Positions 50,185 through 61,524 of a DNA stretch of 64,000 nucleotides are shown one piece after another. Numbering within the stretch: position 1 is the stretch's first letter; the number at the start of each line of letters is the position of its first letter. Made by a program: the position numbers and the translations under genes. Source of the stretch: Acidobacteriota bacterium (GTDB lineage Bacteria > Acidobacteriota > Polarisedimenticolia > J045); assembly GCA_017994815.1 (NCBI GenBank), contig JAGOJY010000014.1:1-64000 (forward strand), given 5' to 3'. The notes under the pieces are model-generated. The model saw only the letters and a program-made list of their open reading frames with translations, was not told the origin of the DNA and ran no database searches.

Positions 50185-50955
50185 GTGATCGGGTTACTCG
50201 AACGGCTTGGCCGGCACGTCCAGAACGCGCTCGAGGAGATCGGGCGGTTCTGGGTCATCCTCGGCGCCGCGGCCTACTGGGCCGTGCGGCGGCCGTTCGA
50301 CGGGCGCGAGTGGATCCGCCAGATGGTCCGGGTCGGCGTCGAGTCCCTGCCGGTGATCGGCCTGATGGCGCTGTTCACCGGGATGGTCCTGGCGCTCCAG
50401 ACGTACAAGGGGTTCGAACGGTTCAACGCCGAGGGGTACGTCGGCTCGGTCGTCGCGCTGTCGCTGACCCGCGAACTCGCGCCGGTGATCGGCGCGCTGA
50501 TGATCTCCGGCCGCGTCGGTTCCTCGCTCGCGGCGGAACTCGGCAGCATGCGCGTGACCGAGCAGATCGACGCCTTGACCGTGATGGCGGCCGAGCCGAT
50601 GCAGTACCTGGTCGTCCCGCGCGTCGCGGCGGCGACGCTGATGTTGCCGCCCCTGATCGCGATCGCCGACGCCCTCGGCATCGTCGGCGGGTACATGGTC
50701 GCGGTGCACCTGCTCGGCGCCAACCCGGTCGTGTACTGGGACCGGACGTTCCAGTACCTGACGCTGAACGACCTGTTCTCGGGCTTGATCAAGGCCGCCG
50801 TCTTCGGCCTGATCCTCGGCGTCACCGGCTGCATGAAGGGCTTCTACACGACCGGCGGTGCGGAAGGCGTGGGGCGGGCGACGACGAACGCCGTCGTGAT
50901 GAGCTCGCTGGTGATCCTCTTGTCCGACTTCTTCCTGACCAAGGTGCTGTTTTGA
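50185..50955 (+). CDS. mlaE: MlaE-type ABC transporter permease
   Basis: This 256-residue inner-membrane permease belongs to the MCE lipid transport system (phospholipid traffic between membranes). Five or so membrane helices and the MlaE motifs are present: GLMALFTGMVLALQTYKGFERFNAEGYVG, ALMISGRVGSSLAAELGSMRVTEQIDAL and the region ending SDFFLTKVLF. The start is GTG. It is first of the mlaE-mlaF-mlaD unit. Confidence 0.96.
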   Translation: MIGLLERLGRHVQNALEEIGRFWVILGAAAYWAVRRPFDGREWIRQMVRVGVESLPVIGLMALFTGMVLALQTYKGFERFNAEGYVGSVVALSLTRELAPVIGALMISGRVGSSLAAELGSMRVTEQIDALTVMAAEPMQYLVVPRVAAATLMLPPLIAIADALGIVGGYMVAVHLLGANPVVYWDRTFQYLTLNDLFSGLIKAAVFGLILGVTGCMKGFYTTGGAEGVGRATTNAVVMSSLVILLSDFFLTKVLF

Positions 50956-50987
50956 GCGGGCGGCGCGGCGCCCGGCGGGGCTGAGGC

Positions 50988-51743
50988 GTGGACGTCAAGA
51001 TCGCGATCCACGACCTGTGGAAGTCGTTCGCCGGCAAGCAGGTCTTGCGCGGCGTGCACCTCGACGTGGCCCGCGGCGAGTCGCTGGTGATCATGGGCAG
51101 CTCGGGCAGCGGCAAAAGCGTCCTGTTGAAGCACATGATCGGGCTCCTCAAGCCGGACCGCGGGACGATCGTCATCGACGGCGAGGACCTGACGTGGTCC
51201 GGGGCGAAGGCCTGGAGCCGTGTCCGGCGCCGCACCGGCATGTCGTTCCAGGAGGGCGCGCTGTTCGATTCGCTGAACGTCTTCGACAACATCGCCTTCC
51301 CGCTGCGCCGGCACACCGACCGCTCGCCGGACGAGATCGCCGCGCGCGTGCGCGAGTGCCTCGAACTGGTGCACCTCGAGGGCATCGAGAAGAAAGCCGT
51401 CAACGAGCTCTCGGGCGGCATGCGCCGGCGCGTCGGGTTCGCGCGGGCGATCGTGCTCGAGCCGGAGATGCTGCTGCTCGACGAGCCGAACACCGGGCTC
51501 GACCCGATCACCGCCGCGCTGATCGACCGCGACCTGATCGAGATGCGCGAGCGGCTCAAGATCACGATGGTGACGATCACGCACCACGTCGACTCGGCGC
51601 TGCGGATCGCCGACCGCGTGGCGATGCTGCGCGGCGGCCGGATCATCGCCGTCGCGCCGCCCGACGAGTTCCGCGAACTGCCCGACCCGTACGTGCGGAA
51701 GTTCCTCGCCGGCGAGCCGTTCGATGAGGAGGATGTGGCGTGA
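50988..51743 (+). CDS. mlaF: MlaF-type ABC transporter ATPase
   Basis: This 251-residue cytoplasmic ATPase powers the MCE transporter. Walker A GSSGSGKSVLLKHM begins near residue 37, the ABC signature is LSGGMRRRVGFARA, Walker B is MLLLDEPNTGLDP, and the switch histidine is in THHVDSALR. The start is GTG; the stop overlaps mlaD (GTGA). Confidence 0.96.
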   Translation: MDVKIAIHDLWKSFAGKQVLRGVHLDVARGESLVIMGSSGSGKSVLLKHMIGLLKPDRGTIVIDGEDLTWSGAKAWSRVRRRTGMSFQEGALFDSLNVFDNIAFPLRRHTDRSPDEIAARVRECLELVHLEGIEKKAVNELSGGMRRRVGFARAIVLEPEMLLLDEPNTGLDPITAALIDRDLIEMRERLKITMVTITHHVDSALRIADRVAMLRGGRIIAVAPPDEFRELPDPYVRKFLAGEPFDEEDVA

Positions 51744-53218
51744 GCGCGACCGCCAGGCTGGGCCTGTTCGTGCTGCTGGCCCTGATCATCGTCGGGTTCT
51801 TCATCCTGCGGATCGAGCAGATCTCGATCGGCGGTTCGGACCAGAAGACCGTGCGCGCCGAGTTCCCGTCGGTCGCGGGGCTGGACGAGAAGAGCCCGGT
51901 GCGGATCGCCGGGGTGCGGGTGGGGAAGGTGGACCACGTCGAGCTGCGCGACGGGCGGGCGCTGCTGACGCTGTCCATCGACCCGGAGATCCGGCTGCGC
52001 CAGGGGGCGCGGGCGCACGTGCGCAGCCTCGGGCTGCTCGGCGAGCAGTACATCGAGCTGGTCCCCGGGCCGGCCGGTGCGCCGGCGTTGGCCGAGGGGG
52101 CGGTCCTCGAGGGCTCGAGCCCGCAGGGTTTCGACCAGCTGCTCGACACCGCGGGCGAGGTCGGCTCGGACCTGCAGTCGGTCACGTCGTCGCTCCGGCG
52201 GACGATCGGCACGCCCGAGGGGGAGGCCCGCATGCAGGAGATCCTGGAGAACGTGCGGCAGATCACCGCCGAGCTGCGGGCCGCCGTGGCGGCCAACCGG
52301 GCCGACGTGGACCAGACGATCGACAACGTGCGGGACTTCTCCGAGTCGCTGAAGCAGGAGCTGCCGCGGCTGGCGGACAAGCTGTACCAGCTGGCCGACC
52401 GCGTGGACACGATCGTCGCCGAGAACCGGGACGAGATCGGCGACACGCTGGTCAACGTGCGAGACCTCGCGGCCAAGCTGAAGACCTCGGCCGGCGACCT
52501 GAACGTGATCACGGCCAAGATCGCGGCGGGCGAGGGGTCGATCGGCAAGCTGGTCCACGACGACACGACGGTCAACAACCTGAACGACACGCTGACCTCG
52601 GTGCAGAGCGGGATCGAGTCGTTCTCCGACACCTTCGGCCGGCCGGCGAAGTGGCAGCTCGACGTGGGCCTGTGGGCCGAGTCGCTGCCACGCATCGACG
52701 AGTCCCGCGGGACGTTCCAGGTCGACCTGCACACGCGGCCCGAGCGGTTCTACCGCGTCGGGCTGGTCGATTCCCCGTTCGGAGACGTCAGCGAGACCAC
52801 CGAGCGCGTGAGCACCGACTTCGAGGACGGGACGACGCGGACCTACGTGCGGAGCAAGCAGAAGGTCACCGACGACTACACGTTCAACGCGCAGGTCGGT
52901 TACCACGTCTGGCCGGGGACCACGGTGCGGGCCGGCCTGTTCGAGTCCACCGGTGGCGTGGCCGTCGACCAGTCGCTGTGGCGGGACCGGCTGAAGGTGA
53001 CCCTCGAGGGTTACGACTGGGACCGCGACGAGAACTCGCCGCACGTGCGGCTCGAGGGCCGCTTCTTCGTCACGCCGAACATCTTCGCCTTCACCGGCTG
53101 GGACGACCCGGCGTGGAGCGAGCGGTCGTCGGTGATCATCGGCGGTGGCATCACCTGGCGCGACGAGGACCTGAAGTACCTCCTCGGCACGGCGGCCAGC
53201 GCGGCCGGCGGAAAGTAG
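51740..53218 (+). CDS. mlaD: MlaD/MCE protein with C-terminal barrel-like domain
   Basis: This 492-residue protein has one membrane helix (about 5-24), an MCE domain (about 35-115, with SPVRIAGVRVGKVDHVEL and GLLGEQYIEL), and a long helical region (about 140-290, ITAELRAAVAANRADVDQTIDNVRDF). The final 200 residues are beta-rich and end in repeated amphipathic strands (TFNAQVGYHVWPGTTVRAGLFES, HVRLEGRFFVTPNIFAFTGWDD), which resembles an outer-membrane barrel. E. coli MlaD is only about 180 residues. The GTG start overlaps mlaF. Confidence 0.9.
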   Translation: MSATARLGLFVLLALIIVGFFILRIEQISIGGSDQKTVRAEFPSVAGLDEKSPVRIAGVRVGKVDHVELRDGRALLTLSIDPEIRLRQGARAHVRSLGLLGEQYIELVPGPAGAPALAEGAVLEGSSPQGFDQLLDTAGEVGSDLQSVTSSLRRTIGTPEGEARMQEILENVRQITAELRAAVAANRADVDQTIDNVRDFSESLKQELPRLADKLYQLADRVDTIVAENRDEIGDTLVNVRDLAAKLKTSAGDLNVITAKIAAGEGSIGKLVHDDTTVNNLNDTLTSVQSGIESFSDTFGRPAKWQLDVGLWAESLPRIDESRGTFQVDLHTRPERFYRVGLVDSPFGDVSETTERVSTDFEDGTTRTYVRSKQKVTDDYTFNAQVGYHVWPGTTVRAGLFESTGGVAVDQSLWRDRLKVTLEGYDWDRDENSPHVRLEGRFFVTPNIFAFTGWDDPAWSERSSVIIGGGITWRDEDLKYLLGTAASAAGGK

Positions 53219-53251
53219 CGCCGCCGCGGCCAGCGCCACCGTCACGGCCGG

Positions 53252-53267
53252 GCCGCCTGTCGGCGGC
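53252..53267. terminator. Possible bidirectional hairpin between mlaD and the S46 peptidase gene
   Basis: GCCGCC and GGCGGC enclose a TGTC loop in the 51-nt convergent gap. There is no T tract on either side, so termination is only suggested by position. Confidence 0.35.
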
Positions 53268-53269
53268 GC

Positions 53270-55456
<2,187 letters not shown>

Positions 55457-55478
55457 GAGCACCTCCGGCCCGGCGGGC

Positions 55479-57347
55479 CTACGACGGGGGCGGCAGCGGG
55501 CGCGGCCGCGTCATCGCCTCGGGCGACAGCAGCCGGTCCACCTCCGCGGCTTCCATGTACCCGCGCTCGAGCACGATCTCGCGCACCGACCGGCCGGTTT
55601 CCAGTGCCACCCGCGCGACCTCGGTCGTGCGTTCGTAGCCGAGAGCCGGCACGAGCGCGGTGACCACGCCGATGCTCTGCTCGACGGTGCGCCGGCAGCG
55701 CTCGGCGTCGGCCTTGATGCCCCGGATGCAGCGCACGGTCAGCGTGTCCACGGCCGCGGCCAGCATGTCGATCGACTGGAACAGGTTGAAGGCGATGATC
55801 GGCTCCATCGCGTTGAGCTGGAGCTGCCCGGCCTCCGCCGCCATCGTGATCGTCAGGTCGTTGCCCGCGACCTCGAACGCGACCTGGTTCACGACCTCCG
55901 GGATCACCGGGTTGACCTTGCCCGGCATGATGCTGGAGCCGGGCTGGACCGCCGGCAGCGCGATCTCGCCGAAGCCGGCGCGGGGGCCGGACGACAGCAG
56001 CCGCAGGTCGTTGCACATCTTCGACAGCTTGACCGCGACGCGCTTCAACACGCCGGAGAACAGCACGAAGGCGCCGGTGTCGGGCGTGGCCTCGATCAGG
56101 TTCTCGGCGCGGGTCACGTCGAGCCCGCTGATGCGGCGCAGTTCCTCGGTCACCGCCTGCGGGTAGTGCGGGTCGGCGTTGATCCCGGTCCCGATCGCGG
56201 TGCCGCCCATGTTGATTTCGAGGAACAGCCGCGCCGCCTCGCGCAGCCGGGCGATGTCCTCGTTCGTCGTCACGGCGAAGGCGTTGAACTCCTGCCCCAG
56301 CGTCATCGGGACCGCGTCCTGCAGCTGCGTGCGGCCCATCTTCAGCACTTCGCGGAACTCCTCGGCCTTGGCCACCAGCGTGTCCCGCATCCGCTCCAGC
56401 GCCTCCAACAGCGGGCGCAGCGCCAGGACCGTGGCGACGCGGATCGCCGTCGGGTAGACGTCGTTGGTCGACTGCGAGAGGTTGACGTGGTTGTTGGGGT
56501 GGACCGCCTCGTAGTCGCCGCGCCGGCGGCCCATCAGCTCCAGGGCGCGGTTCGCGATCACTTCGTTGGCGTTCATGTTGGCCGAGGTCCCGGCGCCGCC
56601 CTGGACCATGTCCACGACGAAGTGTCCGTGCCAGTGCCCGTCGATGATCTCCTGGCAGGCGCGCTCGACCACGCTCGCGACGTCCGCGGGGAGGAGCCCG
56701 AGCTTGGCGTTGGCGCGGGCGGCCGACTGTTTGACCATCGCCAGCGCCCGCACCAGGAACGGGAAGTGCGACATGCGGATCCCGGTGATCGGGAAGTTCT
56801 CCACCGCGCGCAGGGTCTGGATCCCGTACAGCGCGTCCTCGGCGACGTCGCGGTCGCCGAGCAGGTCGTGCTCGCGGCGCGTGACCCCCGAGGCGTAGGC
56901 CTTGGCCAGGCCGATCGGCCGGGAGCTGGCGTACTGCAGGCGGCGCCCGATCGTGACCGCGACGCGGGTCAGGACCTCGATCGCGGCCGGGGCGCTGGCC
57001 GCCAGCGCGTCGCGCAGGGCGTCGCGCCGCAGCTCGTAGACCGCGGCCCGCGAGATGGCGCGGGCCGAGGTCGTGTGGTTCGCCGCGTGCAGGAGCGCGC
57101 CCTCGCCGGCGGCGTCGCCCGGGCCGAGGACGATCAGGCTCTGGCTCGCGCCGGCGCCCTCGCGCGAGATCTCGACCTGCCCGTCGGCGACCAGGTACAG
57201 CGCCTCGCGCGGCGCGCCCTGGCGGAACAGGTACTCGCCCGAGCCGAGCGTGCGCTTGCGCACGGTGGCCGCGAGCAGGTCGATCGTGGCCGGGTCCAAC
57301 CCCGAGAACAGTGCGGTTTGCGCAAGTGCCTGCCGGATCTCGTCCAT
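55479..57347 (-). CDS. aspA: Aspartate ammonia-lyase with N-terminal cNMP-binding-like domain
   Basis: This 622-residue protein joins a cyclic-nucleotide-binding-fold domain (about 1-135) to an aspartase/fumarase domain (about 150-612). The lyase part has GSSIMPGKVNPVIPEVVNQ, the aspartase form of the signature, together with QGGAGTSANMN and GRTQLQDAVPMTLGQE. In the regulator domain the phosphate cassette reads GEGALLHAANHTTSARA: the Glu is kept but the usual Arg of PRTA is replaced by His, so cyclic-nucleotide binding is doubtful. It produces fumarate and ammonia from aspartate. GGGAG precedes the ATG. Confidence 0.9.
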   Translation of the reverse strand: MDEIRQALAQTALFSGLDPATIDLLAATVRKRTLGSGEYLFRQGAPREALYLVADGQVEISREGAGASQSLIVLGPGDAAGEGALLHAANHTTSARAISRAAVYELRRDALRDALAASAPAAIEVLTRVAVTIGRRLQYASSRPIGLAKAYASGVTRREHDLLGDRDVAEDALYGIQTLRAVENFPITGIRMSHFPFLVRALAMVKQSAARANAKLGLLPADVASVVERACQEIIDGHWHGHFVVDMVQGGAGTSANMNANEVIANRALELMGRRRGDYEAVHPNNHVNLSQSTNDVYPTAIRVATVLALRPLLEALERMRDTLVAKAEEFREVLKMGRTQLQDAVPMTLGQEFNAFAVTTNEDIARLREAARLFLEINMGGTAIGTGINADPHYPQAVTEELRRISGLDVTRAENLIEATPDTGAFVLFSGVLKRVAVKLSKMCNDLRLLSSGPRAGFGEIALPAVQPGSSIMPGKVNPVIPEVVNQVAFEVAGNDLTITMAAEAGQLQLNAMEPIIAFNLFQSIDMLAAAVDTLTVRCIRGIKADAERCRRTVEQSIGVVTALVPALGYERTTEVARVALETGRSVREIVLERGYMEAAEVDRLLSPEAMTRPRPLPPPS

Positions 57348-57456
57348 GACGCTCCCACGGCGCGGCGGCGGAAAGCCTCGCCCCGCCGCGCGTCGCGACG
57401 AGTCTGGCCGCTCCGGCCGGCCGCGTCGAGCAGGTCCCCCGGCCGGCGACGCCGGG

Positions 57457-58065
57457 TCAGGGGGCCGGCTGGAAGCGGTAGACGAGCCCGAGCGAGATCA
57501 TGCTGCGGTCGTACTCGTGGCCCGATTTGTCGTCGTCGCCCACGTTCGTGAACATCTGGTACTCGAAGTGCACGCCGAGCGACTTCGGCAGGATGTCGAA
57601 GTTGATCCCCGCGCCGTAGCTGAAACTCGTGCCCGACTCGTCGCCCTCGAACGTCTCGAACGGGTCGCGGTAGTGGACCTTCTGGTTCCAGCGGAACAGT
57701 CCCAGCATGGCGAAGCCGCCCCAGCGGCTGCTGAACGGGATCATCCCGATACCGGAGACGTTCCAGCCGTCGACCTCCAGCGTGTCCGTGAACCCGCCGT
57801 ACGCCGGACCATCGTAGTTGGACTCGCCGAGGTCAACGTACGAGACGACGACCCCGACGTTGCGGCTGAAGACGTAGCCGCCGGCGATCTGGTACGCGGT
57901 GTCGGTGTCGTCGCGCTTGTCCACCGGCTGGCCCGCGCCGACGGAGTAATCGTAGGTCTTGGACTCGCCGATCGTCCCCGCGACCATCCACCCCTGCGCG
58001 GTCGCCGGCGCGAGCGTCGCGGCGAAGGCGAGCACCGCCACCGCCAGAATTCCGAATGCCTTCAT
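57457..58065 (-). CDS. Small outer-membrane beta-barrel protein
   Basis: This 202-residue protein has a signal peptide (residues 1-24, ending PATAQ) and about eight alternating amphipathic strands typical of an OmpA/OmpW-sized barrel, ending with an aromatic strand (MISLGLVYRFQPAP). GGGGAGG precedes the ATG and a strong promoter lies upstream, suggesting high expression. Role unknown; structural or porin-like function is a guess. Confidence 0.82.
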   Translation of the reverse strand: MKAFGILAVAVLAFAATLAPATAQGWMVAGTIGESKTYDYSVGAGQPVDKRDDTDTAYQIAGGYVFSRNVGVVVSYVDLGESNYDGPAYGGFTDTLEVDGWNVSGIGMIPFSSRWGGFAMLGLFRWNQKVHYRDPFETFEGDESGTSFSYGAGINFDILPKSLGVHFEYQMFTNVGDDDKSGHEYDRSMISLGLVYRFQPAP

Positions 58066-58103
58066 CGAGCCTCCCCTGTGCGCGCGAGGGCGCGCAGCGC
58101 CAT

Positions 58104-58131
58104 CAGATACGCCTTTGCCGGGCACGGTCAA
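58104..58131 (-). promoter_or_regulatory. Promoter of the outer-membrane barrel gene
   Basis: On the minus strand TTGACC (58126-58131) and TATCTG (58104-58109) are 16 nt apart. An A/T-rich patch (GGTAATTAAGC, 58149-58159) just upstream could serve as an UP element. This is the best two-box promoter seen in the window. Confidence 0.7.
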
Positions 58132-58191
58132 GCGCACCGCGCCGACTTGCTTAATTACCGTTGAGCCGCGCCGGGGCACCGGCCTTCCCGC

Positions 58192-58197
58192 TAGAAT
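58192..58197 (+). promoter_or_regulatory. -10 box (TAGAAT) of the DUF3052-hrpB operon
   Basis: TAGAAT ends 10 nt before the ATG, predicting a leader of about 4 nt and no Shine-Dalgarno sequence. No -35 match. Confidence 0.45.
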
Positions 58198-58207
58198 CGG
58201 TCGCACC

Positions 58208-59005
58208 ATGTCACGGGTAGTGCTGGTTCTCTGGAACGAGGGCGAGGCGCGCGAGCGTGCCGAACGCCTGCGCGCCCTCGGCCACGACGTCGTCGTGCAC
58301 TGGCGGCGGGAGAGCGAGGGCCTGCGCAAACACCGCGAGCGTCCGCCGCAAGCGCTGGTGATCGACCTCGACCGGCTGCCCTCGCACGGCCGCGCCGTGG
58401 CCGCCTGGTTCCGCGGGCACCGCGGCTCGCGTGGTGTGCCGATCGTCTTCGCCGGCGGCGCGCCGGACAAGGTCGCCCGGGCCCGCGAGCTGCTGCCGGA
58501 CGCGACGTACACGACGTGGCGCGCGATCGGCGGCGCGCTGCGCCGCGCGATCGCGCACCCTCCCGGCGCGCCGGTCGTGCCGGGCGCGATGGACGAGTAC
58601 CGGGGCCGGCCGCTGGCAGGCAAGCTCGGCCTGCGCGATGGCGTGACGCTGCTCCTCGTGAACGCACCGGCCGGGTTCGAGTCGGCCCTCGCCCCCCTGC
58701 CGGAGGGGGCGCGGGTCGTGCGCCGCTCCGCCCGCGCCGTCGCGAGCGTCATGCTGTTCGTGCGCACGCGCTCCGAGCTGGTGCGGCGATTCCCGGGCGC
58801 GGCGCGCGCGCTGGCGCAGGGCGGCGGCCTCTGGATCGCGTGGCCCAAGCACCCCGTGGGTACTGAGCGCCGGGCCGGCGCGGCCGGCGATCTCACGCAG
58901 CAGGCGGTGCGCGAGTTCGGGCTCGCCGCGGGATTCGTCGATCACAAGATCTGCGCGGTCGACGAGACCTGGTCGGGGCTGCGCTTCGTTCGCCGGCGCG
59001 CGTGA
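58208..59005 (+). CDS. Receiver-like domain fused to a DUF3052 domain
   Basis: This 265-residue protein has an N-terminal CheY-like fold (about 1-115: VVLVLWNEGEARERAERLRALGHDVVVHW, then ALVIDLDRLPSHGRAVAAWFRGHRG). The C-terminal half (about 135-262) is a DUF3052 domain: KLGLRDGVTLLLVNAPAGFE, GGGLWIAWPKHP and AGFVDHKICAVDETWSGLRFVRRR. The acidic pair of a true receiver at the N-terminus is not kept (WNEGE), so phosphorylation is uncertain. It overlaps hrpB by GTGA. Function unknown. Confidence 0.75.
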   Translation: MSRVVLVLWNEGEARERAERLRALGHDVVVHWRRESEGLRKHRERPPQALVIDLDRLPSHGRAVAAWFRGHRGSRGVPIVFAGGAPDKVARARELLPDATYTTWRAIGGALRRAIAHPPGAPVVPGAMDEYRGRPLAGKLGLRDGVTLLLVNAPAGFESALAPLPEGARVVRRSARAVASVMLFVRTRSELVRRFPGAARALAQGGGLWIAWPKHPVGTERRAGAAGDLTQQAVREFGLAAGFVDHKICAVDETWSGLRFVRRRA

Positions 59006-61524
59006 TCCTCCCCGTCGACCAGCACATCCCGGAGGTCCTGCGGGCGCTGGAGCGAGGGGGGGCGCTCGTCCTCGTCGCCGAGCCGGGCGCCGGCAAGACG
59101 ACGCGCGTCCCGCCGGCCCTTTTCGCCGCGGGCTGGCGCGCGGAGCGCGAGATCGTCGTGCTCGAACCGCGCCGGCTCGCGGCGCGGCTCGCCGCGCGGC
59201 GCGTCGCGGCCGAGCGCGGGGAGCCGGTCGGCGCGAACGTCGGCTACCGCGTGCGCTTCGAGGACGTCACCGGCCCCGGCACCCGCCTGGTGTACATGAC
59301 GGAAGCGATCCTGGCGCGCCGACTGGCCGACGACCCGCGCCTCGACGCGGTGGCGGCGATCGTGATCGACGAATTCCACGAGCGCAGCGTCCACGCCGAC
59401 CTCGCGCTGGCGTTCGCCGCGCGCCTGCGCGCGACGGCACGGGCGGACCTGCGCGTGGTCGTGATGAGCGCCACGCTCGACGCCGAACCGGTGGCGCGTT
59501 TCCTCGGCGCGCCGGTCCTGGCGCTGCCGGGGCGGCCGTACCCGGTCGCGATCGAGCACGACGAGACGAACGACGTGCGCCCGCTCGAGCGGCGCGTCGC
59601 GGCCGCGGTGCGGCGGGCCGCCGCGGAGTCTGCCGGCGACGTGCTCGTGTTCCTGCCCGGCGCCGCGGAGATCCGCCGCGCGGCGCGCGAGTTGGAGCCG
59701 CCGGCGGACGAGGCGGGCTGGATCGTCGCGCCGCTCCACGGCGACTTGCCGGCCGACGAGCAGGACCGCGCGATCGCGCCCGCCACGCGGCGCAAGGTCA
59801 TCCTCGCGACGAACGTGGCCGAGACGTCGATCACGGTCGAGGGCGTGGGCGCGGTCGTGGACAGCGGCCTGGCCCGCCGCGCGGGGCACTCGCCGTGGTC
59901 CGGCCTGCCGACGCTGGAACTCGCGCCGATCAGCCAGTCGTCGGCCGCGCAGCGCGCCGGGCGCGCCGGGCGCACGGGGCCCGGTCGCTGCCTGAGGCTG
60001 TACACGCGCTACGACCTATCGCTGCGCGACGCCCACGACCCGCCGGAGATCGGCCGCGCCGACCTCGCGGAAGCCGTGCTGGCGCTGGCCGCCGCCGGCG
60101 AGCGCGACCCGCGGGCGTTCCCGTGGTTCGAGCCGCCGCCCGCGGCGGCGCTCGACGCGGCGCGCGAGCTGCTCGCGCGGCTCGGCGCGATCGACGGCGC
60201 GGGCGAGGTCACCGCGCGCGGGCGCGAGCTGGCGTGCCTGCCGGTGCACCCCCGGGCGGGCGCGCTGCTGCTCGCCGCGGCGGAAAGCGGCGCCGCCCGG
60301 CGCGGGGCGCTCGTCGCCGCGCTGGCGGGGGAGCGCGACGTGCGCCCCGGCGCGCGCACCGCGTTCGGCGAGTCGCGCCCCGCCCCGCCCGCCGCGAGCG
60401 GGCCATCCGACCTCCTCGCGCAACTCGACGCGCTCGAGCCGTGGATCGCGGGCGGCGCGCGAGCCGAGCGCGCGCGGACCTACGGCCTCGACTCCGCCGC
60501 GGCCACGCGGGTCGCGCGCGGCGCCGCGCAGCTCGAGCGGGCGCTGCGCGCGCGCCGGCGCGACAGCACGCCGGCGGACGACGACGGCGACGAGGCGCTG
60601 CTGCGCGCCACTTTGGCCGCGTTCCCGGACCGCGTCGGGCGGCGGCGCGAGCCCGGCTCACCGGCGGTCGTGTTCGCCGGCGGCGGGAGCGCGACGCTGT
60701 CCGACAACTCGGTCGTGCGCGGGGCGGAGTGGCTCGTCGCGGTGGATGCCGAGGAACGCCGCGATGCCGGCGTGCTGGTGTGGGTCGCGAGCGCGATCGA
60801 GCCCGCGTGGCTGGTCGAGATGTTCCCGGAGCGGATCGAGGAGCGGGCCGAGATCGCGTTCGACCGGCGGACCGGTCGCGTCGAGAGCGGGGTGCGCTGG
60901 CTCTACGGCTCTTTGGCGGTCGTCGACCAGCGCGACGCGGAGCCGCGCGGCCCGGCGGTCGAGGCGGCGCTGCGCGAGGCAGCGCTGGCCGCCGGTCCCG
61001 CGGCATTCGACGATCCGGCGGCGCTCGCGGCCTGCGAGGCTCGCGCCGCGTTCGCGCGCGCGCACGGCGCGGACGTCCCGGCGTTCGCCGAGGTCGAACA
61101 GCGCGAACTGCTGGCGGCGCTGTGCGCCGGGCGCCGCAGCTTCGCCGAGCTGCGCGAGGCGGGGCTCGTGTCGAGCTGGCTCGCCGGGATCGCCCCGGCG
61201 GCGCGCGCGGCGCTCGAGCGCGTCGCGCCGGAGCGGGTCGAGCTGGCGTCCGGCCGCCGCGCGCGCGTCGAGTACGTCGCCGGACAGCCGCCGTTCGTCG
61301 CCGCGTTCCTGCAGGACTTCTTCGGCGCGGTCGAGGGCCCGCGCCTCGCGGCCGGCCGCGAGCCGCTGGTGCTGCACCTGTTGGCGCCGAACCGCCGCCC
61401 GGTGCAGGTGACGACCGACCTCGCGGGGTTCTGGGAGCGCCACTACCCGGCGCTGCGGCGGCAGCTGATGCGGCGCTACCCGCGGCACGCGTGGCCGGCC
61501 GATCCGCGGAGCGGGCACCGGTGA
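59002..61524 (+). CDS. hrpB: ATP-dependent helicase HrpB
   Basis: This 840-residue DEAH-box protein has motif I (AEPGAGKTTRVPPAL, about residues 25-39), DEAH-type motif II as IDEFHER (about 121-127), motif III SATLD and motif VI QRAGRAGRTGPGRC (about 315-328). The C-terminal HrpB domain ends with NRRPVQVTTDLAGFWERHYPALRRQLMRRYPRHAWPADP, a strong signature. Its RNA or DNA substrate is unclear in most bacteria. The start is GTG; both ends overlap neighbouring genes by GTGA. Confidence 0.96.
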   Translation: MILPVDQHIPEVLRALERGGALVLVAEPGAGKTTRVPPALFAAGWRAEREIVVLEPRRLAARLAARRVAAERGEPVGANVGYRVRFEDVTGPGTRLVYMTEAILARRLADDPRLDAVAAIVIDEFHERSVHADLALAFAARLRATARADLRVVVMSATLDAEPVARFLGAPVLALPGRPYPVAIEHDETNDVRPLERRVAAAVRRAAAESAGDVLVFLPGAAEIRRAARELEPPADEAGWIVAPLHGDLPADEQDRAIAPATRRKVILATNVAETSITVEGVGAVVDSGLARRAGHSPWSGLPTLELAPISQSSAAQRAGRAGRTGPGRCLRLYTRYDLSLRDAHDPPEIGRADLAEAVLALAAAGERDPRAFPWFEPPPAAALDAARELLARLGAIDGAGEVTARGRELACLPVHPRAGALLLAAAESGAARRGALVAALAGERDVRPGARTAFGESRPAPPAASGPSDLLAQLDALEPWIAGGARAERARTYGLDSAAATRVARGAAQLERALRARRRDSTPADDDGDEALLRATLAAFPDRVGRRREPGSPAVVFAGGGSATLSDNSVVRGAEWLVAVDAEERRDAGVLVWVASAIEPAWLVEMFPERIEERAEIAFDRRTGRVESGVRWLYGSLAVVDQRDAEPRGPAVEAALREAALAAGPAAFDDPAALAACEARAAFARAHGADVPAFAEVEQRELLAALCAGRRSFAELREAGLVSSWLAGIAPAARAALERVAPERVELASGRRARVEYVAGQPPFVAAFLQDFFGAVEGPRLAAGREPLVLHLLAPNRRPVQVTTDLAGFWERHYPALRRQLMRRYPRHAWPADPRSGHR

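Noticed and set aside
50144-50188. 14-codon frame (ATG to TGA) overlapping the mlaE start as a possible leader peptide
   Set aside because: The predicted transcription start from the TATCAT box lies inside it and no ribosome-binding site precedes it.
53219-53269. Small gene or ncRNA in the mlaD-S46 gap
   Set aside because: The gap is only 51 nt between two convergent stops and holds just a short hairpin.
57430-57456. Terminator after the outer-membrane barrel gene
   Set aside because: Only a 5-bp CCGGC/GCCGG stem with no T tract; too weak in such GC-rich sequence.
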